This document shows, one piece after another, positions 26,540-35,681 of a stretch of 64,000 nt of DNA. Made by a program: the position numbers and the translations under genes. The notes under the pieces were generated by a model. It was not told the origin of the DNA. It did no database searches and saw only the letters and a program-made list of their open reading frames with translations. The stretch's first letter is position 1; each line of letters begins with the position of its first letter. The stretch lies in the NCBI GenBank assembly GCA_001940825.1, contig MSGT01000036.1:1-64000 (forward strand), written 5' to 3'. This stretch comes from Sphaerochaeta sp. Phil3 (lineage in GTDB: Bacteria > Spirochaetota > Spirochaetia > Sphaerochaetales > Sphaerochaetaceae).

Positions 26540-27988
26540 ATGGCAGACTTTGCACCAGGAATAGGACTTTCCCAAACGCTAAGGCAAGAGCAGACGCTCT
26601 CACCCCAAATGCTACAGTCCCTTGCCCTGCTTCCAATGCCAATACTTGAACTCAAAGCCCACATCCAACATGAAATAGAATCAAATCCCGCACTTGAGAT
26701 ACCTGAAAGAGAATTCGACACACCGTCCATTCAGACAAACTCAGACCAAACCAGCTACGACGACCGCATGGACGATGCGGACAGCTCATACTACGAAGAA
26801 TCCTCTCACCAGTACTCCGATGCATATTCCAACACATACTCCAACACATACGAAATGGCTGACCCCGATACCAGCGACCGTTTCAACATGATGCTTGAGA
26901 ACACCCCGTCCAGTGGAAAGACCCTTCAGGAGCATCTTATGGACCAGCTGGGGGAGACATCCATCACGAAAGAGACGAGAAAAGCCGCGGAGATGCTCAT
27001 AAGCGACCTTGATGCAAATGGTTTCTACATACTCCAACCACAAGAGCTCTTCGAGGACTCAAAGCTGTCGCAGGAGAACATAGACAAGGCAATCAAAACC
27101 ATTCAAGGCTTTGATCCAAATGGAATATGCGTAAAAGACTTCAGAGAATCCCTCATACTCCAAGCCAAGCTGTCAGGAATGGCACCTGAAGACCTTGAAA
27201 CCTTCACAGCCATGGTGAATACGCAGTTGGAGAGGATCAAGGCAGGAAAGAACAAGGAAGCGGCTCAGGCTCTTGGAATCCCAGAAGAAGACCTTGAAAC
27301 CTTCATAGCGATCCTAAAAACGTTCACACCCTACCCAGGCCGCAACTATGGCTCTGACGGAGAAACATACATAGAACCGGACTTCTCCATACACAACAAG
27401 GATGGAATGCTCCAACTTGACGTAAACCGTGTAGGGATTCCATCCCTTGAAGTTTCACCAGACTTCACGGCATTGGCAAATGACCTCAAAGGCCCACAGG
27501 CAAAGGAAGCAGGCAAATACATAAACGGATGCGTAAAACAGGCAAACCTACTGATTGATCAAGTCAACCTAAGGTTCAAGACACTCTACAACGCCGCAGT
27601 CGCCATCATGGACATCCAAAGGGATTTTTTCCTGTACGGGCCGCGCCATTTGAAGACCATGACGCTTAAGGACGTAGCCGAGCGCATAGGAGTCCACGAA
27701 ACCACGATGAGCCGTCTGGCCCAATCCAAGTGGGTGGATACGGACTGGGGATTGTTCCAGCTCAAATACTTCTTCACACAGGGCGTAAGCTCTGCACAGC
27801 CAGGGGAACAGACCGTATCAAGGAATGTAGTCAAAGACATGATAAAGGAGATAATCCAGGAAAAGGGAGCTCTCTCAGACCAGAAGATATCAGATCTTCT
27901 CCTAGAAAAGGGAATCAAATGCGCACGCCGTACAGTTGGAAAGTACAGGACGGAGCTGAACATAGACTCGTCCTACGAACGTAGTTGA
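26540..27988 (+). CDS. rpoN: RNA polymerase sigma-54 factor
   Basis: 482 aa. Region I (GLSQTLRQEQTLSPQMLQSL) contacts activators, an acidic Ser/Tyr/Asp-rich linker covers about 55-130, followed by the core-binding domain, the HTH and the C-terminal RpoN box ARRTVGKYR that reads the -24 element. Complete. AGAGG precedes the ATG, 60 bases past lptB. Its target genes need an enhancer-binding activator, none of which is in this window. Confidence 0.97.
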   Translation: MADFAPGIGLSQTLRQEQTLSPQMLQSLALLPMPILELKAHIQHEIESNPALEIPEREFDTPSIQTNSDQTSYDDRMDDADSSYYEESSHQYSDAYSNTYSNTYEMADPDTSDRFNMMLENTPSSGKTLQEHLMDQLGETSITKETRKAAEMLISDLDANGFYILQPQELFEDSKLSQENIDKAIKTIQGFDPNGICVKDFRESLILQAKLSGMAPEDLETFTAMVNTQLERIKAGKNKEAAQALGIPEEDLETFIAILKTFTPYPGRNYGSDGETYIEPDFSIHNKDGMLQLDVNRVGIPSLEVSPDFTALANDLKGPQAKEAGKYINGCVKQANLLIDQVNLRFKTLYNAAVAIMDIQRDFFLYGPRHLKTMTLKDVAERIGVHETTMSRLAQSKWVDTDWGLFQLKYFFTQGVSSAQPGEQTVSRNVVKDMIKEIIQEKGALSDQKISDLLLEKGIKCARRTVGKYRTELNIDSSYERS

Positions 27989-28081
27989 AAAACGTATTTG
28001 AAGAACGCAGCCAAAGCACACAGCAGAACACAGCTAAAGAGGAACCGCCAGAGCCTTTCAAGTCCCATCTACAACCCACAA

Positions 28082-29119
28082 CTACAGCCTAGCGAACTCC
28101 AACTGCTTTGGGTGCCTTCCCTTGTGCTTTATCACATCTATCAGGCACTTCTCCATGACCGTCTGCTGCAAAGCAGTCCCGGACTCCTTTATGCGAATGT
28201 CGTACTCCGCAAGGGTTACAAGAATGCGCTCCATGTCCCTGACACCATACAACCTACAGGCATCCCTATAGACTTCCTTGTCCTTGAGCCTTGAAATTGG
28301 ACGGTCTCCATCGAAGTATTTGGTGGAGAAGGCACTTCCATCCTCATAGCCCTTGGTTCCCATGCCAAGACCTTTTTTTGCATTCATCTGCACAGACAAA
28401 GCCCTTCTGAAATAGGTTGCAAGCCGAGATGCGCACATTGCAGTGACAGAGGAAGCGTCCTTTGTGCGAAGCAACGTATGAAGACACTCCAAAGCACTGT
28501 CAAGCTTGCCGCGCACCACATACGAGAACAAAGAGAAATCGGTCTCCTCTCTAGTGTGTGTAAGATAGTCGTCCACATCGTCTGCGGTTACGGACTTCTT
28601 GCCTGGAATCGTACTCAGGTATATCACAAGTTGCGAGCACACATTCTCAAAATCGTGTACGTTGTTCTCCACCTTCTCGATTATGGCAGTACATGCAGCG
28701 GAGTCTATCGAAAGCGAATTCTTTCTGAAGAAGGTTCTGAGCCACTCCTCCTTCTTGCTCTCGAACATCTCATAGAACTTCATGGTGTTCTTCTCGGGAA
28801 CAGCCCCCATGATTTCAGGGGCAACGAAGAGATCATCACTCGTTATGACAAGCGTTGCACAGTCGGAAGGATGTTTTATATACTCAGCCAAAGCCTTGAG
28901 CTTGTCCTTGGCCTTTATCTCCTGAGCCTGTTCAAGGATTACGAGCTTGTGGTCGGCGAAGAGGTCGTTGTTGTTGAGCTGAGCAAAAAGCTCCGACTCA
29001 TAGTCCTCGAATCCATAGAACTTCGAAACTTCGCACGAGCCAAGATCAGCCTTTATCTTCTTTATGTGGTCTTCCTTCAAACCTTTCTCAGGACCAAGGA
29101 GGAGGTACACACCAGCCAC
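28082..29119 (-). CDS. holA: DNA polymerase III delta subunit
   Basis: 345 aa. Clamp-loader delta, which opens the beta clamp. N-terminal AAA-like VYLLLGPEKGLKEDHIKKIK and downstream LVILEQAQEIK, then the helical clamp-loader collar. The GTG at 29119 is chosen because GGGAGG is 5 bases away; a GTG at 29125 would sit on top of that site. Begins 2 bases after the lexA stop, so it is coupled to lexA and perhaps SOS-controlled. Confidence 0.88.
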   Translation of the reverse strand: MAGVYLLLGPEKGLKEDHIKKIKADLGSCEVSKFYGFEDYESELFAQLNNNDLFADHKLVILEQAQEIKAKDKLKALAEYIKHPSDCATLVITSDDLFVAPEIMGAVPEKNTMKFYEMFESKKEEWLRTFFRKNSLSIDSAACTAIIEKVENNVHDFENVCSQLVIYLSTIPGKKSVTADDVDDYLTHTREETDFSLFSYVVRGKLDSALECLHTLLRTKDASSVTAMCASRLATYFRRALSVQMNAKKGLGMGTKGYEDGSAFSTKYFDGDRPISRLKDKEVYRDACRLYGVRDMERILVTLAEYDIRIKESGTALQQTVMEKCLIDVIKHKGRHPKQLEFARL

Positions 29120-29121
29120 GC

Positions 29122-29751
29122 TCACCTCCCGTACTGTCTAATGATCATAAGAAGCTTGCCGTGGATCTGACACTGCGTGGAGACAATCACCTTGTAGGCT
29201 TGGTTGGCAGGCCTTAGTTCGTATCTATCCCCAACATGGAAGAAATGCTTGAGAGTTATCCCATAGGTATCGTCGTCGCCTATGCTTGCGGCTACAATCT
29301 CACCATTGTTGGCGTTGCCGGTCTTCTTGATGATGGCAAGGTCTCCGTCGTTTATACCATCGTCTATCATGCTGTCACCCCTCACCCTAAGGGCATAGAG
29401 CTGTTCAGACTCATCGCAGCCGACAAGATCCTGAGGCACGGACACGAAACCATCATAGACCTCTTCAGACATTATAGGCGCACCTGCAGCCGTTGTACCA
29501 AGGACAGGCACCTTGATTATGTTGTCCCCTGAAGGCGTGGTTCTTCTAAGCAAAGCCATGCCTCTTGGAAGGTTGTCAGCCGTTCGTATGACGTTCTTCT
29601 TCTCAAGGGCCCTAAGATGGTCGTATGCAGCCTTTGGGGAGAAACCAAAGTGCCCCGCTATGTCCCTAAGGCTTGGAGCATAGCCGTTCGTATCGAAGAA
29701 ATGCTCAATGAAATTGGCGATCTCAGTCTGTCGTTCAGTCAATCCTTTCAT
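29122..29751 (-). CDS. lexA: SOS response repressor
   Basis: 209 aa. N-terminal winged HTH (YAPSLRDIAGHFGFSPKAAYDHL), self-cleavage site Ala89-Gly90 in TAAGAP, nucleophile Ser127 (GDSM) and Lys168 (TLK). It represses DNA-damage genes until RecA triggers autolysis. AAGGAGG precedes the ATG. No known LexA box was recognised in the 231-bp upstream gap, but the operator in this group may differ. Confidence 0.95.
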   Translation of the reverse strand: MKGLTERQTEIANFIEHFFDTNGYAPSLRDIAGHFGFSPKAAYDHLRALEKKNVIRTADNLPRGMALLRRTTPSGDNIIKVPVLGTTAAGAPIMSEEVYDGFVSVPQDLVGCDESEQLYALRVRGDSMIDDGINDGDLAIIKKTGNANNGEIVAASIGDDDTYGITLKHFFHVGDRYELRPANQAYKVIVSTQCQIHGKLLMIIRQYGR

Positions 29752-29982
29752 GCTAAAACCTCCTTGAGAAAGAAGTTAGATTGTCACGCAAGCCCTTGGG
29801 AAGCCAAAGAACCAGCATGGCATCATCCATCCTCTTAACCCATGATAACACATCGCTTATCAAAAGTTAAGACTTGAACATTGCAAAATATGAGAAAATA
29901 ATCGAAATCGTTGACAAGGAGCTTATGGATGCCCCCTGAGAAACGAATAAATATGCAAATTGATACAAAGGAGAACATAATT

Positions 29983-31326
29983 ATGGAAAATCTTATCAAA
30001 GGATACATGGACTTCCTTGACAACAACAAGACAGAGCGCAGATGCGCAGCAACGGTCGTTGAAACGGCCATTGCAAACGGATACAGGAACATAGACGACG
30101 TCAAGACGCTCAAAGCAGGAGACAAGGTCTACTACAGCAGAATGGGCAAGACAGCGATCCTCTTCAACATTGGAAGCGACTGCATATGCAAAGGCATGAA
30201 CATCCTTGGCGCACACATCGACTCACCAAGACTTGACGTCAAACAGAGCCCAATCTACGAAGACACCGGACTGGTCTACCTCAACACGCACTACTACGGC
30301 GGAATCAAAAAGTACCAGTGGGTCGCAATCCCACTTGCAATCGATGGCTTCGTATTCCTCACAGACGGCACCAAGGTCGATGTCAGAATAGGCGACGACC
30401 CTCAGGACCCAGTCTTCACGATCTCTGACATCCTCCCACACATCGCACAGGACCAGATGAAGAAGACCGCCGCGGAATTCATCGAGGGCGAAAAACTGGA
30501 CCTCATCCTGGGTTGCTATCCAGCACAGAACAAGGCAGACAAGGACAAAGCCGATGACTCTGAGCCTTCCGGCAAAGACAAGATCCTTGCAATTCTCAAA
30601 GACAAATACGGAATAGAGGAAGAGGACTTCGCCTCAGCAGAGCTCGAAGTCGTTCCAGCAGGAAAGACCCGCTACCTTGGCTTTGACAAAACGCTCGTCC
30701 TTGGATACGGACAGGACGACAGAGTATGTGCATACACATCGCTCATTGCAATGCTCGAATCCACAGCAGGCACAAGGACCAACTGCTGCATCCTCGTGGA
30801 CAAGGAAGAAATAGGAAGCCAAGGTGCTACAGGCATGGACTCAATGCTTCTTGAGAACGCCGTTGCAGAGGTCGTATTCAGACTTGGCCTTGACAACCCA
30901 GAGCTGTCCATCCGCAGAGCTCTAGCCAACTCCTACATGCTCTCAAGCGATGTAAACGCAGCATACGATCCACTCAACAGCTCACTCTACGACAAGCAGA
31001 ACTCATCGTTCCTTGGAAAGGGAGTCGTATTCAACAAGTACACAGGCTCAAGGGGAAAGAGCGCTGCATCAGACGCCAACGCAGAATACCTTGCACTTGT
31101 GCGGGGACAGCTCAAATCCCACGACGTCACATTCCAGATGGCGGAGATGGCCAAAGTCGATGTAGGCGGTGGCGGAACCATAGCCAAGTACGCCGCAAAG
31201 TATGGAATGCAGGTCATAGACTGCGGAGTCTCAGTACTCAGCATGCACGCTCCATGGGAGATCACATCAACATACGACATAGAGCAGGCATACCTTGGAT
31301 ACAAGGCTTTCCTCGCCATCAAGTGA
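29983..31326 (+). CDS. M18 family aminopeptidase
   Basis: 447 aa. Zinc-dependent aspartyl/leucyl-type aminopeptidase. Metal ligands and active-site motifs visible: GAHIDSPRLD (His), QDDRVCAY (Asp), DKEEIGSQGATGMDS (Glu-Glu), HAPWEI (His). The start at 29983 is preferred to an in-frame ATG at 29911 because AAAGGAG lies 9 bases upstream and the sequence MENLIKGYMDFL fits the family. It would process peptides brought in by the Opp importer (inference). Confidence 0.9.
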   Translation: MENLIKGYMDFLDNNKTERRCAATVVETAIANGYRNIDDVKTLKAGDKVYYSRMGKTAILFNIGSDCICKGMNILGAHIDSPRLDVKQSPIYEDTGLVYLNTHYYGGIKKYQWVAIPLAIDGFVFLTDGTKVDVRIGDDPQDPVFTISDILPHIAQDQMKKTAAEFIEGEKLDLILGCYPAQNKADKDKADDSEPSGKDKILAILKDKYGIEEEDFASAELEVVPAGKTRYLGFDKTLVLGYGQDDRVCAYTSLIAMLESTAGTRTNCCILVDKEEIGSQGATGMDSMLLENAVAEVVFRLGLDNPELSIRRALANSYMLSSDVNAAYDPLNSSLYDKQNSSFLGKGVVFNKYTGSRGKSAASDANAEYLALVRGQLKSHDVTFQMAEMAKVDVGGGGTIAKYAAKYGMQVIDCGVSVLSMHAPWEITSTYDIEQAYLGYKAFLAIK

Positions 31327-31365
31327 TGAACATCACAGCAGGCGACAAGAAGTGGAAATAACTTT

Positions 31366-31421
31366 TTGACTTTTGGGTTCTTCGCCCTTAGAATTTAGTT
31401 AGGGAGCGGCCTAGCCGCTCC
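31366..31421 (+). promoter_or_regulatory. hpf promoter and 5'-end stem-loop
   Basis: TTGACT, 17 bases, TAGAAT (31389-31394) predicts a start near 31401. Right at that 5' end is a perfect 8-bp stem GGAGCGGC / GCCGCTCC with a 3-base loop (31403-31421), and then the AAGGAGGAG ribosome site. A hairpin at the extreme 5' end usually protects mRNA from decay. Confidence 0.65.
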
Positions 31422-31445
31422 AGCCCATTCAAAAAGGAGGAGCGA

Positions 31446-31742
31446 ATGAATCTTAACGTTAGAGGTATCCACTATCAGGTCAGCGACGAGACAAGGGAAT
31501 TCTTGGACAAGAAGCTTCAAAAACTCGACTTTGCAGAGAACTATCTGCATGATTTGGACATAACAATCAAGAGGGAGACGCTTGGACAAGGCTTCCACAT
31601 AGATGCAAAACTACACTTCTCGTGGGGCACGGTGAAAGTCGTGAGCTACGACTGCTACGAACTCTACGAGGGAATCGAGCTCATAGCGGACAAAATAGAA
31701 GCCGCAGCCCGCAAGGAAAAAGGCAAGGTCATAGAAGGCTGA
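31446..31742 (+). CDS. hpf: Ribosome hibernation promoting factor (short form)
   Basis: 98 aa, the length of short HPF/YfiA proteins, without the C-terminal dimerisation domain of long HPF. Sequence MNLNVRGIHYQVSDETREFLDKKL begins the S30Ae fold. It binds the decoding centre of idle ribosomes. In many diderms hpf follows rpoN directly; here four genes intervene. AAGGAGGAG is 4 bases before the ATG. Confidence 0.92.
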   Translation: MNLNVRGIHYQVSDETREFLDKKLQKLDFAENYLHDLDITIKRETLGQGFHIDAKLHFSWGTVKVVSYDCYELYEGIELIADKIEAAARKEKGKVIEG

Positions 31743-31851
31743 GCCAACATACCGCACAACACAAACATTGACTTACAGCCGCCCACCAGTGCATACGAAC
31801 CGCACTCTGGGCGGCTTTGTTCAATGCGAGCACCCTGATTTGGAGGAAGAC

Positions 31852-33279
31852 ATGCTATACGAGCTACCTGCCGAGACAACAGAATACGAGTTCAAGGTTG
31901 CACTTGAGACGAAGAAACCAAAGAGCTGGTTGAAAAGCGTCTGTGCCTTTGCAAACGGAATTGGGGGCACCCTGATCTTTGGAATAGACGACGATAGAAA
32001 CGTAGTTGGACTCTCCAAACCACAGGAAGATGCAGAGAAGATCAGTAGGCTCATAAAGGACAGAATTACACCAATGCCCGATTTCAAGCTGGAACCTGAA
32101 GCCATAGAAGACAAGACAATCCTGAAAGTCATGGTCAAAACGGGTCGTTCGACACCCTATTACTACCGTGCAGACGGAATCATGGAGACATACATAAGAA
32201 TTGGGAATGAAAGCACCATTGCACCCAACAACATTGTAAACGAACTTATATTGAAAGGAACCAACCAGTCGTTCGATGCTCTGATTACAGGAGAGAAGAA
32301 AACCGACTACAGCTTCACCCTACTTTCCGCCACATACAGGGAGCGAACAGGATTGACCCTTGAATCTTCTGATTTCATATCGTTTGGCCTGTCTGACAAT
32401 ATGGGACATCTGACAAATGCCGGGAGGCTCTTTGCAGACCAACATATAGTCTACAATTCCAGAATCTTCTGTACCCGATGGAATGGGCTCTCCAAAGGCT
32501 CGATATTCGACGATGCAATAGACGACAAAGAATACGAAGGCAATTTGATTCAACTGCTACAAAATGGAAGCCTCTTCATTCTGAACAACTCCAAGGTTAG
32601 ATTTGAAAAAAAGGACTTCTACAGAGAGGACAAGCCTGACTACTCGACAAGGGCCGTAACGGAAGCCCTTGTAAATGCATTGATACACAGAGACTACATC
32701 GTCATGGGAGCGGAAGTCCACATAGACATGTACGATGACCGCCTTGAAATAACGTCACCTGGTGGTATGTATGGAGGGAAACCAATACAGGAACGCAAAC
32801 TGGACGAAATAGAATCGGAAAGAAGGAATCCCGTAATAGCAGACCTTTTCCATCGCATGAAATTCATGGAGCGAAGAGGCAGCGGCATAAAGAAAATCCT
32901 TGAAGAAACCTCAATGCTTCCAGGTTACGATGAAAGCAAGAAACCCACCTTCCGCTCAAGTCCAAATTTCTTCACCGTCGTCCTTAAGAATATGAACTAC
33001 AACGCTGAAAATGCAACGGCAGAGCAAGTCACCCCCCAAGTCACCCCCCAAGTCACCCCCCAAGTCACCCCCCAAGTCACGGTACAAGAAAAGATACTGG
33101 CCTACTGCTCAGAGCCAAAAAGCAGGAGGGAAATCATGGAGCATTGCGGATACAAAGACAAAAAGAGCTTCGTAAGCCTGTACCTCGCACCCCTTCTAAC
33201 ATCAGGAGCCCTTAGAATGACGCTTCCAAACGAACCCACGAGCCGCTTGCAGAAATACGTGACAGTTGAGAAAGCTTAA
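31852..33279 (+). CDS. AlbA_2-domain ATP-binding protein with QVTP repeats
   Basis: 475 aa. N-terminal AlbA_2 (Schlafen AlbA-like) domain about 6-130 (ANGIGGTLIFGIDDDRNVVG), middle and GHKL-like ATP-binding part (TEALVNALIHRDY, LEITSPGG, RRGSGIKKI), a linker of repeated QVTP, then a C-terminal winged helix. Related proteins are called RecG-related or transcriptional regulators and are common in accessory and defence regions. ATG at 31852 is chosen because GGAGG lies 5 bases upstream. Function unproven. Confidence 0.8.
   Translation: MLYELPAETTEYEFKVALETKKPKSWLKSVCAFANGIGGTLIFGIDDDRNVVGLSKPQEDAEKISRLIKDRITPMPDFKLEPEAIEDKTILKVMVKTGRSTPYYYRADGIMETYIRIGNESTIAPNNIVNELILKGTNQSFDALITGEKKTDYSFTLLSATYRERTGLTLESSDFISFGLSDNMGHLTNAGRLFADQHIVYNSRIFCTRWNGLSKGSIFDDAIDDKEYEGNLIQLLQNGSLFILNNSKVRFEKKDFYREDKPDYSTRAVTEALVNALIHRDYIVMGAEVHIDMYDDRLEITSPGGMYGGKPIQERKLDEIESERRNPVIADLFHRMKFMERRGSGIKKILEETSMLPGYDESKKPTFRSSPNFFTVVLKNMNYNAENATAEQVTPQVTPQVTPQVTPQVTVQEKILAYCSEPKSRREIMEHCGYKDKKSFVSLYLAPLLTSGALRMTLPNEPTSRLQKYVTVEKA
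33025..33080 (+). repeat. 12-bp in-frame minisatellite
   Basis: Four exact copies of CAAGTCACCCCC (33025-33072) and a partial fifth, encoding QVTP. The period is a multiple of three, so copy changes would only lengthen the linker between ATP-binding and winged-helix domains. Confidence 0.95.
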
Positions 33280-33315
33280 TGTAAGATAAAGCCACTAACA
33301 GAAAAGAGGTATAAC

Positions 33316-34974
33316 ATGGAGAAACATCCAACAAAAGAATCATTGACAGTTGAATTCAAAAGCGACAAGAAATGCATCTCCATGGATGTTCTCTACGAAG
33401 AACTTGTGGGAATGGCCAATTCAGAGGGAGGAAGTGTCTACCTTGGAGTTGAAGATGACGGAACTCCCACTGGAGTGAACGAACAACACAGGAACATACA
33501 AAAAATACTTGCACAAATTCAAGACAACACAACACCTGCCTTATTAGCAAAAGCAAACATGGTCAGCTGGAACGGAGTCGATGTCCTTGAAATTTCGGTC
33601 TTAAGTTCTCGTCAACTTGTAATGACATCAAAGGGAAGGTACCTTCATAGAAGAATCTCTCAAAATGGACAACCTGAGAATCTACCAATGTCCCCGCAAG
33701 AGATAATGCAGAGATTGTCGTATATACAAACGATAGACCCATCCGCCCAAATCATTGAAGATGTTTCTCCACAGGAAGCGTTGAGCACAGTAGAAAGGGA
33801 ACGGCTCAGAACGATGATAAAGACCTACCATGGAGATGAAACGCTTCTAAACCTTACAGATGAAGATTTAGATAAAGCCTTAGGCTTTGTAAAGCTATCG
33901 AGAGGAAAATACTTTCCTACCATAGCAGGTCTACTTATAATTGGGAAGGAGGATTTCATAGTTCAATACATACCAAACCATGAAGTCATTTTCCAAGTTC
34001 TTGAAGATACAACCGTACTCGTCAATACTCCTGCCATGCGTTCTTCCCTCCTCCAAGTTTTCGAAAGAATTTCAGTGCTGTTCCAGTCCAGGGTGACTGA
34101 ACAGGAACTACAGATAGGCTTGTTCCGCGTTCCGATTCCAAACTTCGAACCGCAGGCTTTCAGAGAAGGTTTTGTCAATGCACTTGTTCATAGAGACTAT
34201 TTCAAAACAGGAGCGGTCATTGTGCAACTGCAAAATGATTCTCTATCAATCATCAGCCCCGGTGGCTTTGTTGAAGGAATTGAAGTTGACAACATACTCA
34301 ATGCTGCACCAACTCCAAGAAACACACTCCTAGCCGAAGCAGTGAAACGTATTGGATTGGCAGAAAGAACAGGAAGAGGAATCCCTAAAATCTACAGTTC
34401 TACCCTTAGAAGTGGCCATCCTTTCCCAGACTACTCATATTCAAACAAGGTACATGTCATCCTTAGACTCTACAGCTCTCAAACAGATGAAGCTTTCGTG
34501 AAAATGCTAGTCACAGAAGAACAAAAAACACAAAGAACGATACCTGTAGATGCGCTGATTTTGTTATCCGCACTAAAAGAAGAAAAAAGAGCCAATATTC
34601 ACACATTGGCCACAAGGATGCAGAAAGAAGAATACAGGGCAAAAATGGTAGTTGAAGCCTTAATAGAAACAGGACTTGTCGAAGGAGTTGGAAACGGCCC
34701 AAGTCGGAGGTACATGCTAAGCGCAGCGTTATATGAAATATCTGGAAACAAAGCAGGATATACAAGACAGAAAGGATGGACCTCAATACAAGAAAAAGAA
34801 ATGATAATAGCTCATTTCGAAAACTTTCAAACCATAACGAGGAAGGAAGTAATGGAACTCTGTAAGTGCAACAAAGACCATGCAACCTGGCTTCTTCAAC
34901 AATTGAGAAAAGAAAATAAAATCAAACTATCCGGAACGGGAAGAAACTCACAATATGTCTTAGTCCGCGTTTAG
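33316..34974 (+). CDS. AlbA_2-domain ATP-binding protein
   Basis: 552 aa. AlbA_2 domain at about 5-110 (VEFKSDKKCISMDVLYEELVG..ANSEGGSVYLGVEDDG), GHKL-like region (EGFVNALVHRDYF, LSIISPGGF, ERTGRGIPKIY), then two winged-helix segments. AAGAGG precedes the ATG. It is a diverged relative of the gene 36 bases upstream. Its stop codon lies within the first unit of an 11-bp tandem array, so the C-terminus (VLVRV) is set by the repeat. Confidence 0.8.
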   Translation: MEKHPTKESLTVEFKSDKKCISMDVLYEELVGMANSEGGSVYLGVEDDGTPTGVNEQHRNIQKILAQIQDNTTPALLAKANMVSWNGVDVLEISVLSSRQLVMTSKGRYLHRRISQNGQPENLPMSPQEIMQRLSYIQTIDPSAQIIEDVSPQEALSTVERERLRTMIKTYHGDETLLNLTDEDLDKALGFVKLSRGKYFPTIAGLLIIGKEDFIVQYIPNHEVIFQVLEDTTVLVNTPAMRSSLLQVFERISVLFQSRVTEQELQIGLFRVPIPNFEPQAFREGFVNALVHRDYFKTGAVIVQLQNDSLSIISPGGFVEGIEVDNILNAAPTPRNTLLAEAVKRIGLAERTGRGIPKIYSSTLRSGHPFPDYSYSNKVHVILRLYSSQTDEAFVKMLVTEEQKTQRTIPVDALILLSALKEEKRANIHTLATRMQKEEYRAKMVVEALIETGLVEGVGNGPSRRYMLSAALYEISGNKAGYTRQKGWTSIQEKEMIIAHFENFQTITRKEVMELCKCNKDHATWLLQQLRKENKIKLSGTGRNSQYVLVRV

Positions 34975-35072
34975 TCCGCGTTTAGTCCGCGTTTAGTCCG
35001 CGTTTAGTCCGCGTTTTGTCCGCGTTTTGTCCGCGTTTAGTCCGCGTTTTGTCCGCGTTTTGTCCGCGTTTA
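34963..35072 (+). repeat. 11-bp tandem repeat over the stop codon
   Basis: Ten head-to-tail 11-bp units, GTCCGCGTTTA or GTCCGCGTTTT, starting at 34963 and at every 11th base to 35062. The TAG in the A-type units stops translation; T-type units remove it. Since 11 is not a multiple of three, copy-number change shifts frame. Confidence 0.95.
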
Positions 35073-35106
35073 GGACAAAAATTATAGAGCATTCAAACCA
35101 TTCTAA

Positions 35107-35214
35107 ATCATAGACAAGGAATTCCGTGGATACGAAACAAACACCAAATACGCCCTAGAGTACTCCCCCAAACATAGGAGCTACGAGATATATGGAACCT
35201 ACTGCCAAGCATGA
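35107..35214 (+). pseudogene. Short coding remnant of unknown family
   Basis: A 35-codon open stretch reading IIDKEFRGYETNTKYALEYS and ending EIYGTYCQA-stop has the look of a protein C-terminus but no start; a stop lies directly upstream in frame. I do not recognise the family. Confidence 0.35.
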
Positions 35215-35246
35215 ACAACAGACATGTATATAAAAACAAATGCACA

Positions 35247-35567
35247 TTATTGGTTGCATAACCGACAGAGAATGTTTGTCTTCAAAACAATCATAACATC
35301 GGCCCTTGCAAAAGCATTACCAAAGCCAAAATGCAAGAATGGTTTCAGAATGTTTTCCCTAGTCGGAGTACTGACTTCAAGCCCCATCGGCAAGCTTTCG
35401 AAGGCCTGTTTTTCGGCTTTAAGACCTGTTTTTTCATTTTTGAAGGCCTGTTTTTTTTCGATTGTCTGACGATAATTCAAGTTATACAACGTAACTTTAA
35501 AGGAACCATCATCGGAATAGAATTTGGAATCCAATTCGTCATAGGTACGGTGCAGTGCTTTGAGGAT
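35247..35567 (-). pseudogene. Decayed C-terminal part of an AlbA_2-type protein
   Basis: The minus strand reads SFKVTLYNLNYR, three 7-residue repeats (KQAFKNE, KTGLKAE, KQAFESL) and a winged-helix start (TPTRENILKPFLHFGFGNAF, ARADVMIVLK), as in the linker and wHTH of AlbA_2 proteins. The N-terminal domains are missing; the fragment is cut at 35568 where a plus-strand fragment begins. Confidence 0.55.
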
Positions 35568-35652
35568 AACAAAGACCATGCAACTTGGCTTCTCCAACAA
35601 TTAAGAAAAGAGAAAGAAACAAACTACTTGGAATAGGAAGAACCTCATATCC
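35568..35652 (+). pseudogene. Duplicate fragment of the AlbA_2 gene 3' end
   Basis: Reads NKDHATWLLQQLRKEK, nearly identical at DNA level to the winged helix of the 33316-34974 gene (around 34873-34955). It is a detached duplicate with no start and no domain upstream. Confidence 0.75.
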
Positions 35653-35681
35653 CAAGAAAGGTGTGTATGTTTCTCGTCATA

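Noticed and set aside
28478..29170. 230-codon plus-strand frame over holA/lexA
   Set aside because: Antisense to two clear genes; translation is not protein-like and no ribosome site is present.
29752..29982. Search for a LexA box between lexA and the aminopeptidase
   Set aside because: No match to the E. coli or B. subtilis SOS box was found; the operator of this lineage is unknown to me.
35401..35470. Poly-T-rich repeats as a third 11-bp minisatellite
   Set aside because: On the minus strand these are 21-bp (7-residue) units, not 11-bp units, so they were not counted with the helical-turn arrays.
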